A stretch of DNA of 64,000 nucleotides from JANQGH01 sp039177555 (GTDB lineage Bacteria; Pseudomonadota; Alphaproteobacteria; DSM-16000; Inquilinaceae), in contig JBCDFV010000022.1 of assembly GCA_039177555.1 (NCBI GenBank), positions 1 to 64,000 of the forward strand, written 5' to 3'. The notes beneath the pieces were generated by a model. It made no database searches and was not told where the DNA came from. It saw nothing but the letters and a program-made list of their open reading frames with translations. Made by a program: the position numbers and the translations under genes. This document shows, one piece after another, positions 1-8,701 of the stretch. Positions within the stretch are counted from its first letter, which is position 1; each line of letters begins with the position of its first letter.

Positions 1-289
1 CGCGCGGGCTGTCGCCGCGGCGCGCCAGGCTGGCGGCGCGTACTTCGGCGAACCGCTGATCGTCGACCAGGCCCAGGCGCTGGCATTTTGCCACGACGTC
101 CGCGATCACGGCCTCTGCTTCGCCCTGATCAATGGGACTACTCCGCGCGGCCCTCAGCACGCGCCGCTCGAGCACACGGCGTAGCGTCTCGGTTGACGCC
201 ATGTAGCGTCCCAGATAGTCGAACGCGGCCTTTTCCAGGCGCGCGGCGCTGATCGGGCCGGTTTTGCCTCTGGGGTTCGCTTCATTCAT
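1..289 (-). CDS. recX: RecX family regulatory protein (partial, C-terminus outside window)
   Basis: The visible 96 residues match the N-terminal half of RecX, the small three-helix-repeat protein that modulates RecA filaments. The typical pattern is present: an A-x-x-YL segment, then T-x-x-x-LRRVLERRV, and later GLVDDQRFAE, which matches the family's G-L-x-D-D-x-x-FAE signature. The start is the ATG read leftward from 289; a second ATG four bases downstream is out of frame. The gene diverges from the ABC permease pair to its right. The 3' end is cut by the window edge, so the length cannot be checked. Confidence 0.8.
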   Translation of the reverse strand, partial: MNEANPRGKTGPISAARLEKAAFDYLGRYMASTETLRRVLERRVLRAARSSPIDQGEAEAVIADVVAKCQRLGLVDDQRFAEVRAASLARRGDSPR

Positions 290-392
290 GCCGGGCCGAT
301 ATATATCAACCGCCGTCGGCATTGTAGCCCGTCGCCAACGGCGCTATGGTCCCCGCCCCCGACACGACCGGGTCCGAAACCGATCCGACAGC

Positions 393-1202
393 ATGACCGT
401 ACTTTTGCCCACCCCTCCCCGACCGCGCGCCGTGGGCTCGATCAACTGGATCGGGCTGAAGACCCTGTACGTAAAGGAAGTCAGCCGCTTCCTGAAGGTC
501 TTCACCCAAACGGTTGCCGCGCCCGTCGTCACGACCCTGCTGTTCTACACCATCTTCGCCCTGGCGCTGGGCGGCTTGGTGCGCGACGCCGACGGGGTCC
601 CGTTCCTGGAGTTCCTGGCCCCGGGCCTGATCATGATGGCGCTGATTCAGAACTCTTTTGCCAATACCTCGTCCTCGATGGTCATCTCCAAGATCCAAGG
701 CAACATCGTCGATGTATTGATGCCGCCGCTCAGCCCCGTGGAGCTGCTGTGCGGCTATGTCGGCGGCGGCATTACGCGCGGCATTCTGGTCGGCGCGGTC
801 ACGTTCGCCGCGATCCGGGTGTTCGTGCCGGTCGGCCTGCATGATTTCTTCTTCATCGCTTATCACGCGGTTGCCGCCTCGATGATGTTGTCCCTCTTGG
901 GCATCATCGGCGGCATCTGGGCCGACAAGTTCGACCAGATGGCGGCGGTGACCAACTTCGTCATCGTGCCATTGTCGTTCCTGTCCGGTACGTTCTACAC
1001 CATCAGCCGGCTGCCGGAGGTCTGGCAGGTCATCGCGCACTTCAATCCGTTCTTCTACATGATCGACGGGTTTCGCTACGGCTTCATCGGCCAGTCGGAC
1101 GGCACGTTGGTTCTGGGCCTGTTCGTCATGTTCGGCATCAACCTGTTCCTGGCCATCGTCGCCTGGCGCATGCTGACCACCGGCTACAAGCTGAAACCAT
1201 GA
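393..1202 (+). CDS. ABC-2 type transporter, permease protein
   Basis: This is an inner-membrane subunit of an ABC-2 exporter (drug, polysaccharide or lipid export family). It has a short cytoplasmic N-terminus, about six hydrophobic segments from residue 40 on, and the ABC-2 features LAPGLIMM in the middle and PLSFLSGTFY before the last loop. I take ATG at 393 because upstream codons of the open frame encode Arg-rich, non-membrane sequence; no strong Shine-Dalgarno is seen. Its stop overlaps the next gene's ATG by 4 bp, so the two permeases are translationally coupled. No ATPase gene lies beside them, which is unusual. The exported substrate cannot be told. Confidence 0.8.
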   Translation: MTVLLPTPPRPRAVGSINWIGLKTLYVKEVSRFLKVFTQTVAAPVVTTLLFYTIFALALGGLVRDADGVPFLEFLAPGLIMMALIQNSFANTSSSMVISKIQGNIVDVLMPPLSPVELLCGYVGGGITRGILVGAVTFAAIRVFVPVGLHDFFFIAYHAVAASMMLSLLGIIGGIWADKFDQMAAVTNFVIVPLSFLSGTFYTISRLPEVWQVIAHFNPFFYMIDGFRYGFIGQSDGTLVLGLFVMFGINLFLAIVAWRMLTTGYKLKP

Positions 1203-2020
1203 CCCAGATGGCAACCCGCCCCGTTGCCGCGCCGCTGCCGCCGCGCGTGCTGGGCCTGGTGAACTGGCTGGGCATCGCCACCGTCATGCGGGCCGAATTC
1301 CAGGTCTATCGGCGCTTCTGGCTCATGACGGTCGGCGGGCCTGTGCTGTCGATGGGCCTCTACCTTCTGGTCTTCGTGCTCGCCATCGGCCCCTCGCGCA
1401 TCGACGGGGCGGGCGATGCGGTGCTGCGCTTCATGGCCCCTGGCATGGTCATGATGACCTTGCTGCAATGGGCCTCGCAGAACGTCGCCTTTTCGGTGGT
1501 CTACAAGAAGCTGGAAGGCATCTTCGCGGACTATCTGTCCGTGCCCGTCATGCCATGGGAACTCGTGTTCGGCTTCGTCGTCTCGTCGATGATCACGGGC
1601 ATGATCACGACCTTGCCGGTGTTGATCATGGTCATGATCGTTACCGGTGTGGCGTTCACCGCGCCGCTGATCGCCGTGGCCGTGGTCATTTCCAGCAGCG
1701 CCATGATGGCCGTGTTCGGCTTCCTGATGGGCCTTTGGGCGAAGAAGTGGGACGGGCTGTCGGCCGTCATCGGCTTTCTGATCGTGCCGCTGACCTTCCT
1801 GTCCGGCACCTTCGTGGCCATCGACCGCTTTCCAGACTGGGCGGCCGCCATCATGGTCGTGAACCCGATCTACTACGCCGTCGACGCCTTCCGGGGCGCC
1901 ATGGGTGGGCCGTACGATGTGCCGATCTGGGTCTCGCTGACCGTCCTGGTGGGGATCTTTGTCGTGCTGCTGGCCGTCACCGGCTTTCTGGTCGGGCGCG
2001 GTTGGCGGATCAAGAGCTGA
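1199..2020 (+). CDS. ABC-2 type transporter, permease protein (second subunit)
   Basis: A 273-residue paralogue of the preceding permease, with the same architecture: N-terminal amphipathic stretch, RFMAPGMVMMTLLQ around residues 80-95, and PLTFLSGTF near residue 200. The two probably form a heterodimeric membrane channel. It begins in an ATGA overlap with the upstream gene. A sigma70-like promoter for argD begins 20 bp after its stop, so the transporter is a two-gene unit. The ATP-binding subunit must be encoded elsewhere or just outside the known neighbours. Confidence 0.8.
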   Translation: MTQMATRPVAAPLPPRVLGLVNWLGIATVMRAEFQVYRRFWLMTVGGPVLSMGLYLLVFVLAIGPSRIDGAGDAVLRFMAPGMVMMTLLQWASQNVAFSVVYKKLEGIFADYLSVPVMPWELVFGFVVSSMITGMITTLPVLIMVMIVTGVAFTAPLIAVAVVISSSAMMAVFGFLMGLWAKKWDGLSAVIGFLIVPLTFLSGTFVAIDRFPDWAAAIMVVNPIYYAVDAFRGAMGGPYDVPIWVSLTVLVGIFVVLLAVTGFLVGRGWRIKS

Positions 2021-2040
2021 TTGAAACGGCCGCGCCCGCA

Positions 2041-2069
2041 TTGACATTTACCGGCGACGGGGTTGTAGT
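2041..2069 (+). promoter_or_regulatory. Candidate sigma70 promoter of argD-argF-hslO
   Basis: TTGACA, a 17-nt spacer and TGTAGT (4 of 6 to TATAAT) precede argD by about 107 bp. The predicted transcript would start near 2076 and run through the strong hairpin at 2088-2110. Confidence 0.55.
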
Positions 2070-2087
2070 CTGATCGCAGGGCCTCGG

Positions 2088-2110
2088 GCGGCGCGGATTT
2101 TCCGCGCCGC
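2088..2110 (+). terminator. GC hairpin between promoter and argD (terminator or attenuator)
   Basis: GCGGCGCGGA, loop TTT, TCCGCGCCGC form a perfect 10-bp stem with a 3-nt loop. A broken T-rich tract (TTGTCGTTTT) follows. It may end the ABC permease transcript, but it lies downstream of the argD promoter candidate and so inside the argD leader. Confidence 0.55.
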
Positions 2111-2175
2111 TTGTCGTTTTGAAGAACCGCGACCGCCACGCAGCGCTCGTGGTCAGTGAGATGGAGCTTAAGGCG

Positions 2176-3354
2176 ATGATTTCGGCGGTGATGCCAACCT
2201 ATGCGCGGATCGACGTAACGTTCGAGCGGGGCGAGGGGGCCTACCTCTTCGACATCGACGGCCGACGTTATCTCGACTTTGCCAGCGGCATCGCGGTGAC
2301 ATCGCTGGGCCACGGCCATCCGCATCTGGTGGCCGCGCTGCAGGACCAGATCGCCAAGCTGTGGCACACTTCCAACATCGTGCGCATCGCCGGGCAGGAA
2401 AGGCTGGCCGAACGGCTGGTCGCCAACACGTTCGCCGACACCGTCTTTTTCTCCAATTCCGGCGCCGAAGCCTGGGAGGGCGGCGTCAAGCTGGTGCGCA
2501 AGCATTTTAGCCATAACGGCCAGCCGGAGAAATGGCGCCTGATCACGGTGGGCGGCAGCTTTCATGGCCGCACGCTGGCCGCCATCGCGGCCGCCAAGAC
2601 CGAGAAACTGGTCAAGGGCTTCGGCCCGATGGTCGAAGGTTTCGACCAGGTCGCGTTCGGCAATCTGAACGAGCTGCGCGCGGCGATCACGCCGGAAACC
2701 GCCGGCATCTGCGTCGAGCCCGTCCAGGGCGAGGGCGGCATCCGGGCCGCCAACCTCGACTATCTGCGTGCCCTGCGCGAGGTCGCGGACGAGTTCGGCC
2801 TGCTGCTTTATTTCGACGAAATCCAGTGCGGCATGGGCCGGACCGGCAAGCTGTTTGCCCATGAATGGGCGGGCATCACGCCGGACGTGTTGTGCGCCGC
2901 CAAGGGCATGGGCGGGGGCTTTCCGATCGGCGCCATTCTGGCCACCGAAAGCGCCGCTGATGGCATGCAAGCGGGCGCCCACGGCACGACATTCGGCGGC
3001 AACCCGCTGGCCATGGCGGCGGGCAATGCAGTGCTCGACGTGCTGTTGGAACCGGGCTTCCTGGACGAGGTCGATCGTGTCGGCCGCATCCTTTGGCGCA
3101 AGCTGGTCAAGCTCGTCGACGACCATCCTAGGGTCTTCAAGGAGGCGCGGGGCGCCGGCCTGATGCTGGGCCTCGTCGCGGTGCCGCCGGCCGGTGAGTT
3201 GATGGACGACCTCAGGAACGCCGGCCTTCTGACCGTCGGCGCCAGCGAAAACGTCATCCGGCTGTTACCGCCCCTGATCGTGACGGAAAAGGAGGTCGAC
3301 GAGGCGATCGGCATTCTGACCACCGTTGCCGAGGCCAGAATGGCCGATGCCTAA
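2176..3354 (+). CDS. argD: Acetylornithine aminotransferase
   Basis: A PLP enzyme of fold type I that converts N-acetylglutamate 5-semialdehyde and glutamate to N2-acetylornithine and 2-oxoglutarate (arginine synthesis, cytosol). Visible are the SNSGAEA phosphate-binding loop (about 93-99), FDEIQ with the PLP-pyridine Asp (about 214), and the Schiff-base lysine in AAKGMGGGFP (Lys243). At 392 aa it has the family length. I chose ATG 2176, with GGAG nine bases upstream, over in-frame codons further upstream that add 19 non-homologous residues. The stop overlaps the argF start (ATGCCTAA), giving tight coupling. It may also act on succinyl-diaminopimelate, as many ArgD do. Confidence 0.93.
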   Translation: MISAVMPTYARIDVTFERGEGAYLFDIDGRRYLDFASGIAVTSLGHGHPHLVAALQDQIAKLWHTSNIVRIAGQERLAERLVANTFADTVFFSNSGAEAWEGGVKLVRKHFSHNGQPEKWRLITVGGSFHGRTLAAIAAAKTEKLVKGFGPMVEGFDQVAFGNLNELRAAITPETAGICVEPVQGEGGIRAANLDYLRALREVADEFGLLLYFDEIQCGMGRTGKLFAHEWAGITPDVLCAAKGMGGGFPIGAILATESAADGMQAGAHGTTFGGNPLAMAAGNAVLDVLLEPGFLDEVDRVGRILWRKLVKLVDDHPRVFKEARGAGLMLGLVAVPPAGELMDDLRNAGLLTVGASENVIRLLPPLIVTEKEVDEAIGILTTVAEARMADA

Positions 3355-4252
3355 ACACTTCCTGCATCTGCACCAGGTCGGGCGCGAGGGGCTGCGGGCG
3401 ATCCTGGACACGGCGTCGGCGGTCAAGCAGAACGATCCGAAAGGGGATCTCGAACAGCCTCTGGCCGGCAAAACGGTCGCGCTGATCTTCGAAAAGCCGT
3501 CGACCCGCACCCGCGTCTCGTTCGAGGTCGGCGTGCGCCAGCTTGGCGGCCAGCCCCTCATGCTGTTCGGCGAGGAAATCCAGCTTGGCCGCGGTGAGAC
3601 GATTGGCGACACGGCCCGCGTGCTGTCGCGCTATGTCGACGCCATCATGCTGCGTACCCATGGCGAGGACCGGCTGATGGAAATGGCCGATGCCGCGACG
3701 GTGCCGGTCATCAACGGCCTGACGGACGACAGCCATCCGTGCCAGCTGATGGCCGACGTCATGACCTATGAGGAAAAGAAGGGGCCGATCGCGGGCGCCC
3801 GCGTCGTCTGGACCGGCGACGGCAACAATGTCGCGAAATCCTGGATCCGCGCGGCCGCCATGTTCGGTTTCGAACTGCACATGGCCTGCCCGGACCCGCT
3901 GGCGCCGCCCAGGGCGATGATCGAATGGGCGCACCGGCAGGGGGCCACCGTCACGGTCGGCGAGGACCCGGAAACCACCGTGCGCGATGCCGACTGCGTC
4001 GTCACGGACACCTGGGTCTCGATGGGCGATCGGGACGCGCCGTCGCGCCACAATCTGCTGCGCGGCTATCAGGTCAACGAAAGCCTGATGGCGCTGGCCA
4101 AGCCTGATGCCGTTTTCATGCATTGCCTGCCCGCCCATCGCGGCGAGGAGGTGACGAACGCCGTGCTCGACGGCCCCCAATCCGTGGTCTGGGACGAGGC
4201 CGAAAACCGGCTGCACGCCCAGAAGGGGATCCTTCTGTGGTGCCTGAGCTAG
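3347..4252 (+). CDS. argF: Ornithine carbamoyltransferase
   Basis: Catalyses carbamoyl phosphate + ornithine to citrulline. The carbamoyl-phosphate loop STRTRVSF is at residues 52-59, and the ornithine-side motif HCLPAHRGEEV is near residue 259. The 301 aa length fits the family. The start ATG overlaps the argD stop by 8 bp; the open frame extends a few codons upstream but without homology. The 3' end overlaps the hslO start by 16 bp. The order argD-argF-hslO is common in Alphaproteobacteria. Confidence 0.95.
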   Translation: MPKHFLHLHQVGREGLRAILDTASAVKQNDPKGDLEQPLAGKTVALIFEKPSTRTRVSFEVGVRQLGGQPLMLFGEEIQLGRGETIGDTARVLSRYVDAIMLRTHGEDRLMEMADAATVPVINGLTDDSHPCQLMADVMTYEEKKGPIAGARVVWTGDGNNVAKSWIRAAAMFGFELHMACPDPLAPPRAMIEWAHRQGATVTVGEDPETTVRDADCVVTDTWVSMGDRDAPSRHNLLRGYQVNESLMALAKPDAVFMHCLPAHRGEEVTNAVLDGPQSVVWDEAENRLHAQKGILLWCLS

Positions 4253-5178
4253 GCGACAGATCCGGCGGCGCGGCCGCCTTCGACGATCAGGCGCTGCCCT
4301 TCCAAATCGAAAGCTCGCGCCTGCGCGGCCGGCTGGTTCGGCTTGGCCCCGCGCTGCACGAGGTGCTGGATCGGCACGACTACCCGCCGCCTGTCGCCAC
4401 CCTGCTGGGCGAGATGTTGACGTTGGCGGTGTTGATGGCGACCGCCTTGAAGTTCGACGGCTTTTTCACTCTGCAGGCGCGCGGCAATGGCCCGGTTTCC
4501 CTGCTGGTGGCCGACATCACGTCCGACGGCGCGTTGCGCGGCTATGCCGGGTTCGACCCCGACAAGGCCGCGACGGTCGCGGCGACGGCCAACGAGGGGC
4601 CGGTGGGCCGGTGGCTGGGGCAGGGCCATCTGGCCTTCACGGTCGATCAGGGCGAGCATACCCAGCGCTATCAGGGCATCGTCGAACTGGTCGGCGACAC
4701 GCTGTCCGGCTGTCTGCAGCACTATTTCCGCCAATCCGAACAGATCGATGCCGGCATTCAGGTGGCTGTGGCCAAGAACGCCGACGGGGCGTGGCGGTCG
4801 GGCGGCCTTATGATCCAACGTTTGCCCGGCCCGCAGGCCGATCTGACGCCCAGCGATCATGAGGATGACTGGCGGCGCGCCATGGTCCTGATGGCGAGCG
4901 TCACAGACGCCGAACTGCTGTCACCCTCATTGGCATCGACCGATCTGCTCTACCGCCTGTTCCACGAGGACGGGGTGCGGGTGTTCGATCCGAAACCGCT
5001 GGCGGCACAGTGTCGCTGTTCGGCAGAAAAGGTGTCGAAGGTGCTGGCCGCCCTGCCCGAGGCGGAGGTCGCGGGCCTGACCGAGGATGACGGCCTGGTC
5101 CATGTCGCGTGCGAGTTCTGCACCACCGACTACACCTTTGGGCCGGAGGATCTGGCCCGGCTTTACGCCAACACCTGA
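4237..5178 (+). CDS. hslO: Hsp33 redox-regulated chaperone
   Basis: A cytosolic holdase chaperone activated by oxidation and unfolding. The C-terminal zinc-centre cysteines are all present: CRC at 259/261 and CEFC at 292/295. The start is GTG 4237, inside the end of argF, eight bases after AAGGGG; a second GTG follows at once. Upstream codons are only the argF shadow. At 313 aa it is slightly longer than the E. coli protein because of an N-terminal extension. It converges on argE with a 16-bp overlap of the coding ends, leaving no room for a terminator. Confidence 0.92.
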   Translation: MVPELGDRSGGAAAFDDQALPFQIESSRLRGRLVRLGPALHEVLDRHDYPPPVATLLGEMLTLAVLMATALKFDGFFTLQARGNGPVSLLVADITSDGALRGYAGFDPDKAATVAATANEGPVGRWLGQGHLAFTVDQGEHTQRYQGIVELVGDTLSGCLQHYFRQSEQIDAGIQVAVAKNADGAWRSGGLMIQRLPGPQADLTPSDHEDDWRRAMVLMASVTDAELLSPSLASTDLLYRLFHEDGVRVFDPKPLAAQCRCSAEKVSKVLAALPEAEVAGLTEDDGLVHVACEFCTTDYTFGPEDLARLYANT

Positions 5179-6344
5179 TCGCTGGCCGCCCGGTCGGTGA
5201 GCTTGAGCAGAAAATCGGCCCCGGCCGCCAGTTGGCGGCGCGTCAGATACTCATCCGGCTGGTGGGCCTGGGCGATGTCGCCCGGTCCGATAACGACGGC
5301 GGAGATGCCCGCCCGCTGAAACACGCCGGCCTCGGTGCCGAACGGCACGGTACCGGACTCGTTGGCGCCGGTCAGCGAACGCGCCAGCGTCTCGGCAATG
5401 CCGTCCGGGTCGGGCGCCAGGAAAGGAACGTTGCACAGCCGTTCGGTTTCGATCGTGGCGTCGGCATGCCGCGCGCGCAGTTTCGGCACGATGTCACCAT
5501 CGATCTCGTCCCAGATCGACGCCAGGGTCGCGGCCGTGTCCTCGCCCGGTATTGGGCGATAGTCCCAGGACACCTCGCATCGGTTGGGAATGATGTTGAG
5601 GGCCGTGCCCCCGTTGATGACGCCGACATTCAAGGTCGACCAGGGCGGGTCGAAGCCGTTCTGGCGGTCGGTGTCCCGCTCCAGCCTTTGGGCGGCCCGG
5701 TCGAGCACGGAGACGATTTCGGCCGCCGCGACGATGGCGTTGGTGCCCAGATGGCTGAGGCTGGAATGGGCCTCCTTGCCGGTCACCACGGTGCGGAACA
5801 TCTGGACGCCCTTATGGGCGTTGACCGGCCGCATCGAGGTCGGTTCGCCGATGATCGCCAGCTTCGGTGTCGGCAGGGTGGCCAGAACGTGGTCGACCAG
5901 ATGCGGCACGCCCAGGCACCCGACCTCCTCGTCATAGGAAAAGGCCAGGTGCACCGGCGTGGTCAGTGTGCGCCCGTTCAAGATGGGCACCAGGGCCAGG
6001 CAGAGGGCGACGAAACCCTTCATGTCCGCCGTGCCCCGGCCATAGAGGCGGCCATCGCGCTCGCTCAGTGTGAACGGATCGGTCTGCCAGACCTGATCGT
6101 CGACCGGAACCACGTCCGTGTGCCCGGACAGCACGATGCCGCCTTCCTGATCCGGCCCGATGGTGGCGAACAGGTTGGCCTTGGTGCCGTCCGCGTTCGG
6201 CTGCACGAAGGCGTCGACACCGTGGCCGGCAAGATAGTCGGCGACCCAATCGATCAAGGGCCGGTTCGGGCGGGTCGAGACGCTGTCGAACGCGATCAGC
6301 CGTGCCAGGATGTCGATGGCGTCGGTTTCCAGCGCTTCGATCAT
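5163..6344 (-). CDS. argE: Acetylornithine deacetylase
   Basis: An M20-family di-zinc hydrolase that releases ornithine from N-acetylornithine. SGHTDVVP carries ligand His75 and catalytic-loop Asp77; GRGTADMKG carries bridging Asp107; YDEEVGCLG carries the base Glu139/Glu140. The 393 aa length is normal for ArgE. The ATG lies 2 bp after the trkH stop, so it is probably translated from a trkH-argE message although the functions are unrelated. Succinyl-diaminopimelate desuccinylase is the main alternative in this family, but the argD-argF context favours ArgE. Confidence 0.88.
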   Translation of the reverse strand: MIEALETDAIDILARLIAFDSVSTRPNRPLIDWVADYLAGHGVDAFVQPNADGTKANLFATIGPDQEGGIVLSGHTDVVPVDDQVWQTDPFTLSERDGRLYGRGTADMKGFVALCLALVPILNGRTLTTPVHLAFSYDEEVGCLGVPHLVDHVLATLPTPKLAIIGEPTSMRPVNAHKGVQMFRTVVTGKEAHSSLSHLGTNAIVAAAEIVSVLDRAAQRLERDTDRQNGFDPPWSTLNVGVINGGTALNIIPNRCEVSWDYRPIPGEDTAATLASIWDEIDGDIVPKLRARHADATIETERLCNVPFLAPDPDGIAETLARSLTGANESGTVPFGTEAGVFQRAGISAVVIGPGDIAQAHQPDEYLTRRQLAAGADFLLKLTDRAASDQVLA

Positions 6345-6346
6345 GC

Positions 6347-7798
6347 CTAACCCCGCCAGAAGCTTGGCGCGAACAGGATCAGCACCGTGAACAGCTCCAG
6401 CCGGCCCAGCAGCATGCCGAACGACATCAGCCAAAGCGCCGCATCCGGCAGGGGCATGAAGTTGCCTGCCGGCCCGATGATCGGCCCCAGGCCCGGCCCG
6501 ACATTGGAAATCGAGGTCGCCGCGGCCGACACGGCGGTGACGAAGTCGAGCCCCAGCAAGGCGAGACCGACCGCCAGGGCGGCAAAGCAGATGACATAGA
6601 GGAAGAAGAACGCCATGACGGAGGAGCTGACGCTCTCCGACACCGGCTTTTTGTTGTAATAGATCAGAAAGACGCCGTTTGGATGGTTCAGCTTGCGCAT
6701 CTGGCTGCGCATGGTGGCGTAGAGCACCTGGATGCGAAAGATCTTGACCCCACACGTCGTCGACCCGGCGCAACCGCCGAAGAACATCAGGAAGAACAGA
6801 CAGGCGGCCGGGAACGTGCCCCACAGCCAATAGTCGGACGTGGCGTAGCCGGTTCCGGTCATCACCGACACGGTGTTAAACGCCGCCAGCCGGAAGGCGA
6901 GCAACAGGCCGAGCTGGTTCTCGCTGGCCCACAGATAGATCGTCAGCATGACGATGAAGCCCGCCAGGATCGACAGGAACCATTGGACCTGGCTGTCGCG
7001 CAGCAAAGGCATGATGTCGCCCCGCACGGCCCGCAGATAAAGCACGAAGGGCAGGCCGCCCAAAATCATGAACACCGTGGCGACGTAATCCGTTCCCGCG
7101 CTGCCGAACCCGCCGATCGACAGGTCGGAGGTCGAAAAACCGCCCGTGGCGATCGTCGTCATGGCATGGGCCACCGAATCGAACAACGGCATGCCGGATA
7201 GCGCGTAGAAGCCGGCGCAGATCAACGTCATAGCGACATAGATGAAGCCGATCGAACTGGCGATCTGCGCAGCGCGCGGCAGCACCTTCTCCGACGTGTC
7301 GGAGCTTTCCATGCGAAAAAGCTGCATGCCGCCGACCCGCATCAAGGGCAGCACGGACAGGGCCATGACGATGATGCCGATGCCGCCGAGCCACTGCAAC
7401 AGCGCCCGCCAGAGCAGGATGCCTGGCGGCGCGGAGTCCAGCCCCGTGATCACCGTCGAACCGGTGGTGGTGATGCCCGACATGGCTTCGAAAAAGGCGT
7501 CGGAGTAGCTCAGCCGCAGTTCGGAGAACACGAAGGGCAGCGCCCCGAAGGTCGGCAGGATGACCCAGGCGGCGGTGGTCAGGATAAACGCCTGGCGCAG
7601 CTTCAACGTGAAGCCGCTGGACCGGCTGCCCAGAATCAGGATCAGGCCAAAAAACAGCGTCACGGCAGAGGAGGCCAGGAACACCGCCCAATCGGCATGC
7701 CCATAGGCGATGTCGACAAGGGCGGGCAAGACCATGGCCGCGGCCAGGATCGACAACAGAATGCCGATAACGAAGGTGATGGGGCGGTAGTCAAACAC
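6347..7798 (-). CDS. trkH: Trk potassium uptake protein, membrane subunit
   Basis: A 483-residue inner-membrane K+ translocator with four membrane-pore-membrane repeats. The first pore loop GITTTGSTV is at 108-116; later pore loops are IATGGFST, MTGTGY and SNVGPGLGP. It normally works with the NAD-binding subunit TrkA, which is not in this window. The start ATG gives MFDYRPITF. argE follows after 2 bp. Trk-type Na+-dependent KtrB is the alternative, but length and loop sequences favour TrkH. Confidence 0.92.
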   Translation of the reverse strand: MFDYRPITFVIGILLSILAAAMVLPALVDIAYGHADWAVFLASSAVTLFFGLILILGSRSSGFTLKLRQAFILTTAAWVILPTFGALPFVFSELRLSYSDAFFEAMSGITTTGSTVITGLDSAPPGILLWRALLQWLGGIGIIVMALSVLPLMRVGGMQLFRMESSDTSEKVLPRAAQIASSIGFIYVAMTLICAGFYALSGMPLFDSVAHAMTTIATGGFSTSDLSIGGFGSAGTDYVATVFMILGGLPFVLYLRAVRGDIMPLLRDSQVQWFLSILAGFIVMLTIYLWASENQLGLLLAFRLAAFNTVSVMTGTGYATSDYWLWGTFPAACLFFLMFFGGCAGSTTCGVKIFRIQVLYATMRSQMRKLNHPNGVFLIYYNKKPVSESVSSSVMAFFFLYVICFAALAVGLALLGLDFVTAVSAAATSISNVGPGLGPIIGPAGNFMPLPDAALWLMSFGMLLGRLELFTVLILFAPSFWRG

Positions 7799-7954
7799 GG
7801 GAAGCTTGCGTCACCCGGCTCAGCCGATGGGAGTGCTGGGCCGGTCGGCGGCCGGCGGCAAATGATGGCCCGCCCGATGGCGCCTGTCCAGCGCCCAGGT
7901 AAGATCGTCTAGCTGAACGGAATGGCACCCAGCGGCCATCGGCCCCGATGCAGG

Positions 7955-8599
7955 TCAGCCGATGCCGGCCAGCGCCTGAAACTCGCGCCGCAGCGCCGGG
8001 TCGTCCTTGAAGGCCCCCAGCATGCGCGAGGTGGCCATGGTCGCGTCGGGCTTGCTGACCCCTCGCGTGGTCATGCATTGATGTTCCGACACCAGGACGA
8101 TCGCGACGCCAAGCGGTTGCAAGACCTCCTGGATCGTGTTCGCGATCTGCGCCGTCAGCCGCTCTTGTATCTGCAAGCGCCGGGCGAAGGCATCGACCAC
8201 ACGCGCCAGCTTGGAAATGCCGACGACCCGGCTTTTCGGCAGGTAGGCGACATAGGCCTTGCCGAGAATGGGCACCATGTGATGTTCGCAATGGCTTTGA
8301 AAATCGATGCCGCGCAGCACGACCATCTCGTCATAGCCGTCGACCTCTTCGAACGTGCGCGACAAGATCTCGGCGGGGTCGAGGGCATAGCCGCCGAAAT
8401 ACTCGTTATAGCTGTCGACGACGCGTTTTGGGGTCTCCACCAAGCCCTCGCGACTTGGGTCCTCGCCGATCCAGCGCAAGAGAACGCGCACGGCGTTCTC
8501 CGCCTCGGCCCGCGAAGGCTTGACGATAGATCCCTCGTCGCTGGCCCGCGCAACGGCGGACACGACTTTGGCGGAAAAAGAGCTATCGGCAGGGCACAT
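7955..8599 (-). CDS. folE: GTP cyclohydrolase I
   Basis: Catalyses GTP to 7,8-dihydroneopterin triphosphate, the first step of folate/pterin synthesis. The zinc ligands are Cys104 and His107 in SHCEHHMVP, and Cys175 in SEHQCMTTRG. ATG 8599 is preferred because GAGGAAA lies about ten bases upstream; an upstream in-frame start adds 11 residues without support. At 214 aa it is a normal FolE1. The 155 bp between folE and trkH hold no recognisable gene; hisI, often found there in relatives, is absent. Confidence 0.94.
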   Translation of the reverse strand: MCPADSSFSAKVVSAVARASDEGSIVKPSRAEAENAVRVLLRWIGEDPSREGLVETPKRVVDSYNEYFGGYALDPAEILSRTFEEVDGYDEMVVLRGIDFQSHCEHHMVPILGKAYVAYLPKSRVVGISKLARVVDAFARRLQIQERLTAQIANTIQEVLQPLGVAIVLVSEHQCMTTRGVSKPDATMATSRMLGAFKDDPALRREFQALAGIG

Positions 8600-8701
8600 G
8601 AAACAGTTTCCTCGGCTTAGGTCCGCTGGCACGTCGGCCGTAATCGATCATCGGGCGACCACCGGGCAACATACGTCAGCGCCGATGGCGTAGATCATAG
8701 C

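Noticed and set aside
7791..8291. Possible second gene (hisI-like position) after folE
   Set aside because: The frame overlaps folE in another phase, and the 155 bp beyond folE show no HisI motif.
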